From: Coffea arabica
Taxonomy: Eukaryota; Streptophyta; Magnoliopsida; Gentianales; Rubiaceae
Direction: 5' to 3'
DNA length: 64,000 bases
NCBI RefSeq assembly: GCF_036785885.1
Contig: NC_092315.1
Location: 22,794,026-22,858,025 of the forward strand
The notes under the pieces are model-generated. The model ran no database searches and was not told the DNA's origin. It saw nothing but the letters and a program-made list of their open reading frames with translations. Shown piece after piece: positions 1 to 9,890 of the stretch (position 1 is the stretch's first letter; every line of letters starts with the position of its first letter). A program made the position numbers and the translations under genes.

Positions 1-586
1 CACCTCAAATGGCAAATTCGTCAACTTATCTCACCTCAGTTTTAAAAACTATCCTCAAGGGTTAGAGCTATTCACAACTGCATAGTTCCTATCTAAACTA
101 CGATTTCACCCAATTCTAAGTCTAAACCTATATTTTGGGTGAGAGATAGCATATATCCCATTTACCAATTAGCGACTAGTAGAATTATTCATCTCAAAAA
201 TAGAATTGGCACTAATCTTCAAGGTCTCACTATTGGCTCTTCACCTTTAACTTCCAAAAACTAGACTTAGCCTTTTCGATTCTACTTCTCCAAATTTAAT
301 CGTGATTCCTAGTCATATCATAATGCAATATACTAAATTCTTCCCAATCTGCAAATATACCATTGAATGAAATATCTGGTACTCGAGTACAGGAATCTAG
401 CAATAGGATAATTCACAGCTCAGGCTAGCCAGTCCCAAGAGTAACTCACCTATATTTGAGATTCCTACTCGACGTACAAATCTAATTCCCTTAACAATAG
501 TAATTACTTCAATCACTAAGTAGGCCATTTCCCACAGTCTGAGAACCCTCTCCCAGCATGAGCTCGATAGGAGCTCTGATACCACC
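1..586 (-). mobile_element. 5' leader of a minus-strand LTR retrotransposon, partial
   Basis: Read on the minus strand, this stretch begins right after an LTR end and a primer-binding site, so it is the start of the internal region of an LTR retrotransposon that leaves the window at base 1. I see no gag or pol motif in it. Short open frames here have no recognisable domain and no retroelement signature. The assignment rests only on the PBS and LTR terminus next to it. Confidence 0.5.
570..584 (-). other. Primer-binding site for initiator tRNA-Met
   Basis: The minus strand reads TGGTATCAGAGC plus three more bases, starting two bases (GG) after the LTR terminus. TGGTATCAGAGC is the usual plant PBS complementary to the 3' end of initiator tRNA-Met. 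Homology to the tRNA stops after the first dozen bases, as in a normal element. This contrasts with the full-length tRNA copies in the array after 21038. Confidence 0.85.
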
Positions 587-1051
587 TGTGGCGACCCCAC
601 TTCCCCCTAAGGCGAACCAGAGGGTTGGCAGCCGTCTGCCTAGCTCTCGCCAAGACTCACGCAAGCAGTCTAACCCGAATCTTTTCAGTGAATAACCTAA
701 GCTATTACAACAACGAATCTCCCAAGATAGACCAGTTGCTAAAGACACATTAACTTCAGCGATAACAGCATCTGAAGATAGCCAATCGACGGCTCTTAAA
801 CACTTCACGCGTTACTTACAAGGATTAAAGTCATACCATCCCAAATACATATAATTTCACACAACAAAAATATATACATACCAGCCAAATGACAGAATTA
901 GGGTTTACACATTTTCCAGCTTCAAGCGGCAACCCAAAACAAGACTACCTTGTTTAATTTGGAATTCATTACAAACCGCAAATTCAATTTAAATCGTCCA
1001 ATTACATTCACAGAAAATATAAGCAGTTCAAATTCTCTCAAACTTCAAGAC

Positions 1052-1535
1052 CTGTAAGGAAAACAAATGAACGTGGGGTGAGCTAAAGCTCAGTGGTGCC
1101 CCAAAAACATGCAATCAATTAAAACAACTAACACGTATTGATTCGACTGAAGTAAACAAATAGGGAAGCGATAATACTCGAGTATACCTTAGACTGGTCG
1201 AGGGATTCACCCAACGATGTTACGTCCAACACTTATAGACTGGTCGAGGGATTCACCCAACGACTTTACGTCCAACACTTGATTACCAGGTCAGGATAAG
1301 AGGCCTTCCCACCCTTAAGGTGTGGTACATTCCCCTGCCTAGTAATTTAGCACTTAGCAAGCGCAAGCAAGATATTCACGGAAAACACTTCAAGCAAGTC
1401 ACCACCCGAAAGGCTAGTGTGACAAAGTACACACTGCTCACTTCGATGGATCAGCAATCATTTTTGGCAATTATCACATAACGAGTCGATAAAGCACTTT
1501 AACCAAATAGTCATAAAACAGGCAGGGACACTCAC
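1052..1535 (-). promoter_or_regulatory. Candidate intron inside the minus-strand LTR
   Basis: On the minus strand a donor-like TTG/GTGAGT lies at 1535-1530. A branch-point-like CTCAC lies at 1082-1078, its A 27 nt before the acceptor, and a T-rich tract ends in TTTTCCTTACAG at 1052. The same arrangement occurs in three other LTR segments of the window. Splicing itself is inferred. Confidence 0.4.
1190..1281. repeat. Tandem duplication of 46 bp in the LTR
   Basis: Two adjacent copies of a 46-bp block beginning AGACTGGTCGAGGG and ending with ACGTCCAACACTT, differing at only a few bases. Direct reading of the sequence shows the period as 1191 to 1237. Confidence 0.85.
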
Positions 1536-1599
1536 CAAGAGTGAAGTTACAGGTCAAGCTGGGAGTCAAAATCCGCTTCCTCGCTAAACCCTAGAAAAT

Positions 1600-3259
1600 T
1601 CAAGTTTTAAAATTATAAGTTTTCTATTCAAGTTCTGGGTTTGTGAGTGTAAAAGATTACCTAATATATGACTAGTGTATTTTTTTCTCGAGATAAGTCG
1701 ACCATCCACTTAATATTAAAACTGGTAAAGGTAGTAAAATATTTTTCTTTCTCAACATGCAACTAAAACTACTTTACTTGAATAAGTTTCTTACCGAACA
1801 AGTTTTTCCCCAGACACTAGGTGGAAACAAATTTTTAAGAAAAGAAAAGGGAATAAAGTAAGACTTAGGGTTTTAAAAACTAGTGAAATTATTTTCTAAA
1901 AACATTAGAGCTAGTTTAAACTAAAGGAAGAAAATATCGAGTCGGCAAAGTTTTAGAAAATCCCTACACAAAATTTTCTAGCGATATCGTACAATACTAA
2001 GTGTTATCGCTCCATACTAGCGCGAAGATATATTTAAATAGCTTGTTTGAAACTTGCTCCAATTCAGGGACCAAAACGGATTTCTTATTCCGATACTCAA
2101 GCACATTAAATCTTAATTGGCCATCATAGCAAAAATAACATTTCAAACAGAAATCTCACTAGGGCTTCGTCAATCATTAGCCCTAGCATTCCACAAATTC
2201 ATTTCAGATCACATTTAAACAAAATAAATGCAAGGCCTCCAAGCAGTTCCATCAACTAAACCACAAGGGTTTTAAAAGTACCGACACTCGAATTTTAGCA
2301 TTATCGTATTAAGCTCAATCTCTATAGCTTAGTATTATGACAAAATTATTAAAATCAAGTGTGACCTTTTGAATATCAATATAACACTTTCAGTTTCTAT
2401 TCAACATTTTACTTTTGGAGCTTGTTAACTTTATTGTTATCATTATTATTGTTATCCTCAAACCTACCTATCTTCACGTTTATAGCTTGTGCAACATTCC
2501 AGTTAATATACTTGCCCAGTCGATTATTTAGTATAACTTATGAATACCCCATTATCCTTTGTAACTTACTAGACTTTAGTTTTGCTTATTATTTTTATTT
2601 ATTCTACTTCTCTAGCGTTTCACGTTTTGAGTTCTTTAAAGTATCCCAAATAAAAGCGAGAGACTATAACCGTGGTGTATATATATGTGTAACTTCAACC
2701 ATTAATCCTAGAATCTCGAAACGTCGTAGAGACTCTAATTTCTCCCTTGATTCAATAGTCAAGAAAAATTCCAGCAATATAACGGTTTAACTTATAGTGC
2801 TTTGTCCGTAATTTTCTTCTGTTTTTACTTCGACTTGACAAGCAAAAAGGTGACTAGCAAGCTACAAGATAATCTTGATCATCTCGTATGAAAGTTTCAG
2901 CTATAACTCGAAGGAAAACTGATCGGATGCTCAACCAAATACACATTTTTCCTCAAGTAATCTCTTCAATTTATGTTCAACTTTTTCACGCAAGTTCAGA
3001 CCAAGACGATATAGAAAAAATCACAATTCAAACAATCAATTCCACCAGGGCTTCATCAATCATTAGCCCTTAGCATCCAACAATTATTTCTTACAGCAAT
3101 ATAGTCCAAAATTTCAAACATTCAAAATCTCTAACATGTACCCGTATTCAAAGACAAAGATTTGTAACACGATCTTTGTCCAGGATTTTAACCAAACTTT
3201 CGTGGTTAATAAACAAGTACATTTTAAGAACTACATTTCCAATTCATGTTCTCGAAAAT
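1600..3259. other. AT-rich gene-free stretch, probable LTR or intergenic repeat
   Basis: No gene is seen. A block around 2155-2210 (AGGGCTTCGTCAATCATTAG, then CCAC/CAACAATT-like sequence) recurs diverged near 3043-3095, so this part contains an old internal duplication. The open frame at 2422-2790 encodes a hydrophobic, phenylalanine-rich peptide typical of chance translation of AT-rich DNA. Confidence 0.5.
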
Positions 3260-3720
3260 TTTCATTTCACCAAAACAGATTTTCTCAGCTCCTTAATTCA
3301 TCATCCGATTGCACAAAATTAACATGCAATGCCCTAATCAGCTTAATCATCCAAGTTTTAATTAGCTAAACACGATTTCATGCTCAGATTGTCGAAATTA
3401 AGCAGATTACAACTGCATTTTTCATCTCAAGCTCACGGCAGAAATTATTTTCACTGAATCAGATTTTTCTCAAGCTCCGAATTCCTCATCCGAGCACACA
3501 ATCCAGCATGCATACTTTAATCATTGTGTTATCAACTTAGCTAATCACAACCGTATGCTCAGATGATCACAAATAATCGAATGTGAAACTGCATTGCCTA
3601 ATTAACCTCTCGGCAAAGCCGATTCTATCGCACATCAGATTTTCCTTCTTCAATTCATCATCCGAAGGCATAGAATTAACATGCATGTCCCTAAATAACT
3701 TAGTCAGCCCCTAAACAACT
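3260..3720. repeat. Degenerate tandem repeat, about 180-bp period, three copies
   Basis: Three related blocks start near 3271, 3459 and 3637. Each has a CAGATTTT-like start, then TTC and CATCCGA within about 35 bases, then ATGCA(T) and a CTAAT/CTTAGT stretch. Spacings are about 188 and 178 bases. Copies are strongly diverged, so the duplication is old. No protein is implied. Confidence 0.65.
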
Positions 3721-4769
3721 CATTCTAGTTCGAAGATTACCTCCGATAAGCGCTCAGCTCACGCACGAAGATGCTATCAGATTTCCTCCTCTCTCGCTCT
3801 CGGCTTGCGCACGCGACAGTTGGTTCTGGTTGTGGTTGGTTGAAGCTGTGGTGTTGTTGCTGGAAACAGGTGCAGCTGGTTGCGGTGAAGAAAGGTGAGG
3901 AAGGAAGCTCCCGCACTGTTTCTTCCTTTCCCTCTCTTGGTCAGTTCCGAAATTTCCGGCTCGCACGAACTAGCTCTCACTCTCGGACGAAACAGAAATG
4001 TTGCTCGCGGTTCCTTTCCTTTCTTCGATGATAACGAGGTTAAGTGTGAGGTGCGGTTTTGTAGTGGTGCGAGGTGAGAGGGTGGTGAGTGAAATGGTGC
4101 GCGGTAGTGATGGAGGTTGAGTGTGGAAATGGAAAATTTTTTTCATTCGGCCGAGGGTGTTGAAGTTATAAGGATTGTCCGAAATTGGGTTTTGTGGTTG
4201 CATGGTGTTTTTTTTTGAAATAGTTCAAGGGTAGTTTAGTCATTTCACATTTTCACCAATTATCTCCTTGAGTCCTTAGTTCTAATCAAATTCAAAGTTT
4301 ACCCCAAACGTGATTTAAACACCTAATAATATCCTAATCTTGCTAAGATTCAATTATCGAAATCCTTACGTCCCAAGTATACTTAGGATACTTGTATCGT
4401 TTTTGTCTAAAATTTATCGATTGCATCTTAATACTAAGGTTTCTATTTACACTTAACCTTATTCGGAATTAAAATTAGCTATCGGAATTTATGGGATTTA
4501 TTTTTAAGCAATAAACTTAATATAACTCAAGAATTATTAATTTAGTGTAGCAAAGCTAAGTAATTTAATAGTTTAGCACAATTATATTATTTTGCACATG
4601 AAAATTATTTTTACGTACTTATTTAAAACAAATGAAATAATGCTAGAATTTATGAAAGAATAAGAACTACGAATGAAATATGCACTGATATTTAAAAGCA
4701 AGTGAAAGTAATGCTAGAAGGGATTAAGGAATACTAATACTAGATAAAAATGAAATTGAAGTATGCATT
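3721..4769. other. Gene-free stretch: GC-rich pyrimidine-rich block, then AT-rich DNA
   Basis: Bases 3750-4080 are GC-rich and strand-asymmetric, with open frames on both strands that overlap one another and show no recognisable domain; none is called. From about 4200 the DNA is AT-rich. Near 4630-4780 a block of roughly 83 bases (ATGCTAGAA ... GAAATATGCACTGATATTT) is duplicated in diverged form. Part of this may be the U3 end of the minus-strand LTR that begins at 587. Confidence 0.4.
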
Positions 4770-5310
4770 GGTATTTATCTACAAAATTCAAGGTTCCCAC
4801 ATACGCCCTCACCTTTGCAATAACCCAGTCGAAGGCAATTGAAGAACACCTACCCCAAGAAATGGGAACCCCAAGATAGACTAGTGGAAAGAACTGCCGT
4901 TGAAACCCTAGAATGTTAGAAACAAGGTCGACTTGCACCTCAGGCCCCTCAGACGGACACACAAAGCAACTTTTGGTTGCATTAATCTTTTGACCGGAGT
5001 ACTGCTGGTATTGCTTGAAGAACTCGCCAACTGCCTCTAAGGTCTCTCTCGACAGCCTCGTGAAAACAATGACATCGTCCGCGAAGGCCAGTTATGGAAC
5101 TTTAAGGCCTCCAGCCTGAAAAAATCAATGGCGACCCTACTGTAACAAGGCAGTCAACCCCCTCCCAAAGAACACGGCAACTCGTACGAATAGGGCTGGA
5201 GAGATCGGATCCCCTTGTCTAACCCCTCGCGTCGACTTGAAAAATCCCGCCGGTGCCCCATTGACAAGCACTGAACACCAGTTATTGGCAATCAGGCGAA
5301 AGATCAAATC
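4770..5310 (-). pseudogene. LINE (plant L1-type) reverse transcriptase fragment
   Basis: The minus strand encodes, in one frame, part of a non-LTR retrotransposon reverse transcriptase. NNWCSVLVNGAPAGFF and VRQGDPISPALF (about 5208-5225) match the core region before the catalytic site. FADD (about 5074-5085) is the catalytic aspartate pair. NILGFQ...FPLVYLGVPISWGR follows in the thumb-proximal region seen in plant L1 elements. At least three in-frame stops lie between the RQGDP and FADD motifs, the first at 5137-5139. The endonuclease, RT N-terminus and 3' tail are missing, so this is a short dead fragment. Its right edge meets plus-strand gypsy coding sequence near 5310; the exact join is uncertain because both readings are open for about 30 bases. 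Confidence 0.85.
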
Positions 5311-5582
5311 TATCGCATGGAGGCTAGGGTACTTGAGGAGCGTCAGAGGGTTGACGTCTCCCATGCTCAGTTTCAGGGGACCGATAGGTGACTCATTTGG
5401 CTTATCGAGGAGGTCGGTAACCGTGTGGATAGCATTATGGCGGAGCACTTAGAGGAGGAGCTGGGGATGCTGCCCCTATTGTTGAGGAAGAGATAGAGCC
5501 CTTGGAGGAGGATCCCAAGGAGGACCTCGAGGAGGAACCTTCTGAGGATATAGGGTCTACTAGTACGGTCCACTTAGACTAG
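5311..5582 (+). pseudogene. C-terminal part of an extra coiled-coil ORF of a gypsy remnant
   Basis: The plus strand encodes a heptad-rich, charged segment (MEARVLEERQRV near 5315), then an acidic glutamate-rich tail ending at the stop 5580-5582. A TGA at 5389-5391 and a frameshift between about 5455 and 5480 break it. It matches in character and position the extra ORF at 9891-10389 in the larger element: coiled coil, acidic C-terminus, upstream of gag. I do not know a function for it. Confidence 0.55.
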
Positions 5583-5869
5583 TGATCTTCCGATCTTTTG
5601 ATTTTTGCTAAGGACTTAGAAGGAGTGATCCTCGCCTTGAGGCCTTTTGTGTTTTGTTGCATGTACCCTTATATTTTGAAGCATTTGAATGCCTGTGTTC
5701 TGTACTTGACATTATTGACCTGTTTTATGGACTTTTGACTTGTAGCATGACTTCTAATTTATGTAAAGAATTATACTTTTATTTCAAGTGTTTTTACAAC
5801 TTGCATATGTTTTTAAATTTTTATTCTTATTTTCCCTCTTTTAATTATACATTTAGACTTTTGCTAAAT
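5583..5869 (+). other. Non-coding spacer between extra ORF and gag remnant
   Basis: T-rich DNA without coding signal. A spacer of similar kind and about 400 bases separates the extra ORF from gag in the element at 6730-16618. The spacer ends in TTTTGCTAAATAG directly before gag-like coding sequence, which would suit a 3' splice site, but no transcript evidence is available here. Confidence 0.4.
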
Positions 5870-6020
5870 AGATCGACAAGAACGTGGACGGGGGCGTGGG
5901 TTTCGGCAACCCCGCATTCCCTAGAGAGATGAGGGTTCGGCGACTAGTCCGAACCAAAACCTTAGAATTGAGGGGGATGACCAAGTGGCTACGGCACTTA
6001 ACCGCATAACTAATGTCCTT
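5870..6020 (+). pseudogene. gag: gag N-terminus of the gypsy remnant
   Basis: Encodes a short basic GRGRG-type N-terminus and the ALNRITNVLE helix, which corresponds to AINRMTDLLA at about 10930-10965 in the larger element. The rest of gag (capsid and zinc knuckles) is absent; the sequence passes directly into protease near 6020. This is an internal deletion of roughly 1 kb compared with the neighbouring element. Confidence 0.6.
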
Positions 6021-6595
6021 GAGTGTCTAGTTAGGGTTTTAATTGATCTTGAGGCAACCCACTCATTTGTAGATCCTAACTTTATGAAGGATATAGAGGT
6101 AAAGTGTGATTTCTTGCCTTTTGATTTGGAAGTTAAGACTCCTACGAGAAACAGTACCTAATTGCTAATAAGGTTTATAGAAATTGTGAGATTTGAATTG
6201 GTGAGAGAAAATTGTTAGCAGATTTAATGAGCGTAGCAATTAAGGGATATGATGTGATACTTAGAATGGATTGGTTAGCTCGATGCCCTGCTCAATTGGA
6301 TTGTAGGATTAAAATTAGTAGAATTGCACATCCGGGAGGGGGGAAGCAACTTTGAAGTTGGATGTGAGGGGTAGACTAGCGTCGTCTGCTCTAATTTCGG
6401 GGATTCGAGCTAGGAAATTGTTGAATAGTGGGGCTAATGGATATCTAGCCTTTCTTATAAATACACCTGGGGATAAGATAAAGTTGAAAAATGTGCCAGT
6501 AGTGAAAGAATTTTTTGATGTCTTTCCCGAGGAATTAGAGACATTGCCTCCAAAGAGAGAAATAGTGTTTAAGATTGATATAGTTTCGAGGACAG
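6021..6595 (+). pseudogene. Retropepsin-like protease of the gypsy remnant
   Basis: Encodes the retropepsin region of a gypsy polyprotein. LIDLEATHSFVDPNFM (about 6036-6083) is the active-site block, with D-L-E where the family has D-S/T-G, so the catalytic motif is lost. YDVILRMDWLA (about 6245-6280) is the conserved second motif. The frame then opens as LDVRGRLASSALISGIRARK through EELETLPPKREIVFKIDIV up to 6595. Stops and frameshifts interrupt the first half. The coding sequence is cut at the start of RT and is directly followed by TGTGAGAACC, which looks like the beginning of an LTR. Confidence 0.75.
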
Positions 6596-6729
6596 TGTGA
6601 GAACCTCGAAAATTTTCTTTCTTTGAGCACATTTTCTTTACTTTACTTTGTTACCTTAATTTCCTAAATATTTTTATAAGTGAGTCAAGTTTTAACTCAT
6701 TCTCTTGGTATAAGTTAGTACATGTTAAA
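6596..6729 (+). mobile_element. LTR start stub of the gypsy remnant
   Basis: Begins TGTGAGAACCTCG, resembling the LTR starts at 6730 (TGTAAGAACCCTC) and 15433 (TGTGAGAACCCTC) but with a different body. No polypurine tract precedes it because the pol-to-PPT interval is deleted. It is cut at 6730 by the next element. Assignment is by the start motif only. Confidence 0.45.
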
Positions 6730-7467
6730 TGTAAGAACCCTCACTTAAAAATATAAATTCTCCTAAATCACTTGCATTTCCCTAAGACTAAATTAATTAT
6801 AACATTTCCTTGCATTGCATTTCATTGCCTTTTTACAAGAATTATAACATTTCCTTGTCTTGGTATTATTTTATTTCACTATATATACTATGACCAAATA
6901 TCCTTTTTATTGTGGTTGGGACTTTAAGTGATAGTTTAAGGGTGTTAAATAGTCATTGGAACATTTGGAGGGTAGAAACTTCATTAGTCAAAGTTTAGAG
7001 AGAGAATGGCCAAGATTGAGACAAGTGGCTAAACCCTAACCATTCAACTTTTGACCAAAAGAATTAGAGGAAATTTAAACCATTCTTGGCTCCATTTTCT
7101 CCTCTTATGGCAGGCCACTTAAAAGCTTCCAAGGGAAGAGAGAAAACTCCATTTTCTTGCTTATGAACCCTAGTTTGATCCTTGAGCAAAAATCAAAAGT
7201 GAATGACTTGAGTTAGGTGAGTGAACAACCTTCAACTCTAGTGTGTGATTCAAGCTTGGAGTTTTGGTTTTGGTGGTTTGTTTTGGTGATTCAAGTTTCA
7301 CATAAAAGAGGTATATGACCCTTAAATCCTAGTTTTCTTGTGTTATATCAAGTGTTTGAAGTTTTAATGGCAAACTAGGAGTTGAATGGATGATATTTGT
7401 GGTGAAACTTCTTGAACTAAACAAGTGGAAGTAGGGTTGGTTGTTTTGCATATCATGTGTTTGATAT

Positions 7468-8558
7468 TGTCGCGCCCCATTTTTTGTATGAAAAATAAAT
7501 AAATAAATGGTTTAAAAAGTGAATTTTTGATTTGAAAAATGATTTTTGATTTACAAAGAAAGTGGGTCTAAATGGGACTTGAAAATGCGACGATTTGACC
7601 CAAAATATAGTTTAAAAAGGGTTTTTGAAATAAAAATCGGAGTCGCCACTTGGTATAGAGTTAAGGTGTACCAAGTCACCTAAAAATGAATTTTTAAAGG
7701 AAAAGGTAGAAAGAAACCCCTTTTAAACGACTCTTAGTCTACGTAAACCAACGAAAAAAGGTTCGGGAGTCACATTTGATGAAGGGGAAGGCAAGGATAA
7801 AAATCCAAGGCACCCCTTCGACCTAGCCAAGGCTAGTTGCGCGATTTAGTCAAAGATTTTCTTGTTTTAACCAAAACATTTATCACATTTGGATGCACTA
7901 TATGAATGCAAAACCTAGACCTAGGGGGACATCGGGGGGCAAAATTTCTCTTCAAAGCTTGAGTGGTGCCAATCACATTAATTGTGATGCCCAATAATGA
8001 TCCTTTGGAGAAGTCACGAATAATGCAAAAAAATATGAGACTCTAAGAAAAGAAAAGAAATAAAATAATTATACAAATATACATGTCTTAAAGGAATGCA
8101 TCATGTCGGGTACGGGGACTAATGTTCGTGACTCAATTTTCCCTTTAATAGAGGGAATACGAGCTTGCTAAGGCTAGAAGGCCAAACTCGTCCATATCCC
8201 ACATCCAAGGGGTTATTCCCTAATCTAATCAAGCAAATGCACTACCCTAATCCTATTTCTAGAATGAAATGCAATTCTAATGTCATGTATCATACATAGG
8301 GGTATATATATAGGGAAATTAGGGATAAGGGTTATATGTATAAGGGAAATATCATACAAAATGAAAAAACGCCCTAAAAAGTGCAAATATGCATGAAATG
8401 AAGTGTTTTTATCATGCAATCATGATCTAACGCGCGAAGGGCTCCTAATGGTCTAGCGTTGGACTAGTCCTTCACTAACGCTCTCTCACAAGCATTGGAC
8501 TTGCAAGAGCTCGAGGGGACAATCATGACTAGCATTGGACTAGCCACGATTACGTGCA
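7468..8558 (-). mobile_element. Nested Tat/Ogre-type LTR, probably solo
   Basis: Starts TGTCGCGCCCCATTTTTT on the plus strand, the minus-strand LTR 3' terminus, and is homologous along its length to the LTR at 19671-20935: GGAGTCGCCACTTGGTAT, AGGTGTACCAAGTCACC and CTAGCGTTGGACTAG blocks in the same order. The right end (TACGTGCA at about 8558) is set by alignment with the other copy and gives a TG start on the minus strand. No internal region adjoins it, which suggests a solo LTR. I could not find a clean target-site duplication. Confidence 0.7.
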
Positions 8559-8739
8559 TTTGCATCCATCATACACATATATAAGTACATTTAACCACTC
8601 ACTTGGGCACCTAATGAACGCACAATTGGGTTGGAAATGAACCTAGATTGTTAACGATTTCACTCTTTGCCCTAGGATTGGGAAACGGAGGTGATCATAA
8701 CCAAGGGATTTGACGTTTGATCACTACATTGCTTGACAG

Positions 8740-9412
8740 GTAAGTGTTCCACTACCTGTTAACTGTCTATGTGAAATATCTGAATACTTGATTTGCGACC
8801 GTTTGAGCCAAACATTGTTTTGATAAAAATTGAGGCGAGCGTGTACTTTATCGCGCTCAACCTCCCTCGTTTCCACTGAGGCTCTGTATACTGCTATTAT
8901 GAGATGTGATTTCTCTATATGTGACTGTGTTTGAGTTATTTGGGTATACCCCATCAACTACTGCTACTGTTTGGGTACCCAACCTCATAGGTGAGTCGGT
9001 GGTATCGATCCAGCAAGGGCTTGGTCGAGAAAATCGATAAACCCTGAGGACTGTTTACTGAATCTGGAAACTGGTATACTCGAGTATTACCTACTTACTG
9101 TTTATGGTGTTCGAGCCCGGTAAGAGGGTTGACTAGTGGACGAGATTTGGAGAAAGTGGTGTTCTATGGACATTATATTCTTTGAACGCAAACGTTGACG
9201 GAGAGTCAACGGATTCTTGATATGATCAAGCTCAAGTAGATTTGGCTTTTGGAAGCCACCCATATCCTTGAATTAAACTATGATTAAATTGTTATAGTAC
9301 AATACGGTTTTTAGTTGTTTATATTACGCCTTTATTTGGCTATGTGCTTATATGTTTATTTGGAATATCACTGAGCTTTAGCTCACTCCAATCCTTTTGT
9401 TTTCCTTAACAG
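8740..9412 (+). promoter_or_regulatory. Candidate intron inside the chromovirus 5' LTR
   Basis: A perfect donor consensus ACAG/GTAAGT has its G at 8740. A branch-point-like CTCAC has its A at 9385, then a T-rich tract leads to TTTTCCTTAACAG ending at 9412. The distance is 673 bases, the same as in the related minus-strand half of the satellite unit (21982 to 21310). Inside lie a stem-loop (8837-8858), a 12-bp palindrome (9076-9087) and a second stem-loop (9194-9210), all matched in order in the related LTR. Splicing is inferred, not shown. Confidence 0.5.
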
Positions 9413-9775
9413 ATCGGGGATGGACTTATGGTCAAGAATTTTCATAGCTTTATCTTTTATTTTGCACTTGTACTTTGGATTGTACCCTTTTGTTTAGAAA
9501 ACCTTACTTTTGACTCTAGTAAGCTTGAATTCATAAGTTCGACGTATATCATGTAAATTAAGTATGGAGTGGTAAGTTTGACATTTAGCTCTATATTCTA
9601 AGTTTAGAAAGTTGACGTGGTGATTATATTTCCATTAGGGTTCCTTTCCTTGAAGATATTTCATTAGTTATCTTGAGCTACTAGTTCTTTATTCGACTGA
9701 GCCCCAGCGAGAGCTGGGCAAGCAGTCCACTGATACCCTAAGGTTCGCCCTAGGGAGAGATGGGGCTGTCACAGG

Positions 9776-9795
9776 TGATATCAGAACCTAGGTTT
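9776..9795 (+). other. Primer-binding site of the chromovirus
   Basis: TGATATCAGAACC begins two bases (GG) after the LTR end. It is the initiator tRNA-Met PBS (TGGTATCAGAGCC) with two G-to-A changes, in line with the cytosine-deamination pattern of the rest of the element. Confidence 0.8.
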
Positions 9796-9890
9796 GAATT
9801 GGTTTGGGCGTGTTAGAAGTTTTGACTTTAGGGTTATACTTGATTATTTTCCCTTAAGAGTACTTAAGTTGTATCTACACTTTGTGTAGG

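Larger units (their letters stand above)
587..1600 (-). mobile_element. 3' portion of a minus-strand gypsy-type LTR
   Basis: The LTR terminus on the plus strand is TGTGGCGACCCC at 587, which is ...CA on the minus strand. The terminal 75 bases resemble the U5 termini at 9700-9773 and in the satellite: GGCGAGAGC, AACCCTCTGGTTCGCC and GTGGGG blocks in the same order. Further in are the GAGCTTTAGCTCAC motif (1078-1091 region), the palindrome ATACTCGAGTAT (1174-1185) and a stem-loop (1416-1435) shared with the LTR at 8.7-9.77 kb. The LTR probably continues to the right, but its 5' end (TGTGAGAACC-like) could not be found, so the true length is unknown. Confidence 0.65.
6730..9773 (+). mobile_element. 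5' LTR of the chromovirus, interrupted by a nested LTR
   Basis: Starts TGTAAGAACCCTC, homologous to the 3' LTR at 15433, and ends GGGGCTGTCACA two bases before the PBS. Bases 6730-7467 align with 15433 to about 16172. Bases 7468 to about 8558 are a foreign Tat-type LTR. The part from about 8700 to 9773 has no counterpart in the truncated 3' LTR but is related to the minus-strand half of the satellite unit at 21038-22080. The 75-base U5 terminus contains GCGAGAGCTGGGCA and GGTTCGCCCTAGGG. The sequence between about 8560 and 8700 is unassigned. Confidence 0.8.

Noticed and set aside
397-808. Minus-strand proteins of 67 and 99 residues at the left LTR/PBS
   Set aside because: They translate across the PBS and U5 terminus, which are non-coding.
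3771-4080. Host gene exon in the GC-rich block
   Set aside because: Overlapping frames on both strands are all short and biased by base composition; no domain, no consistent codon pattern.
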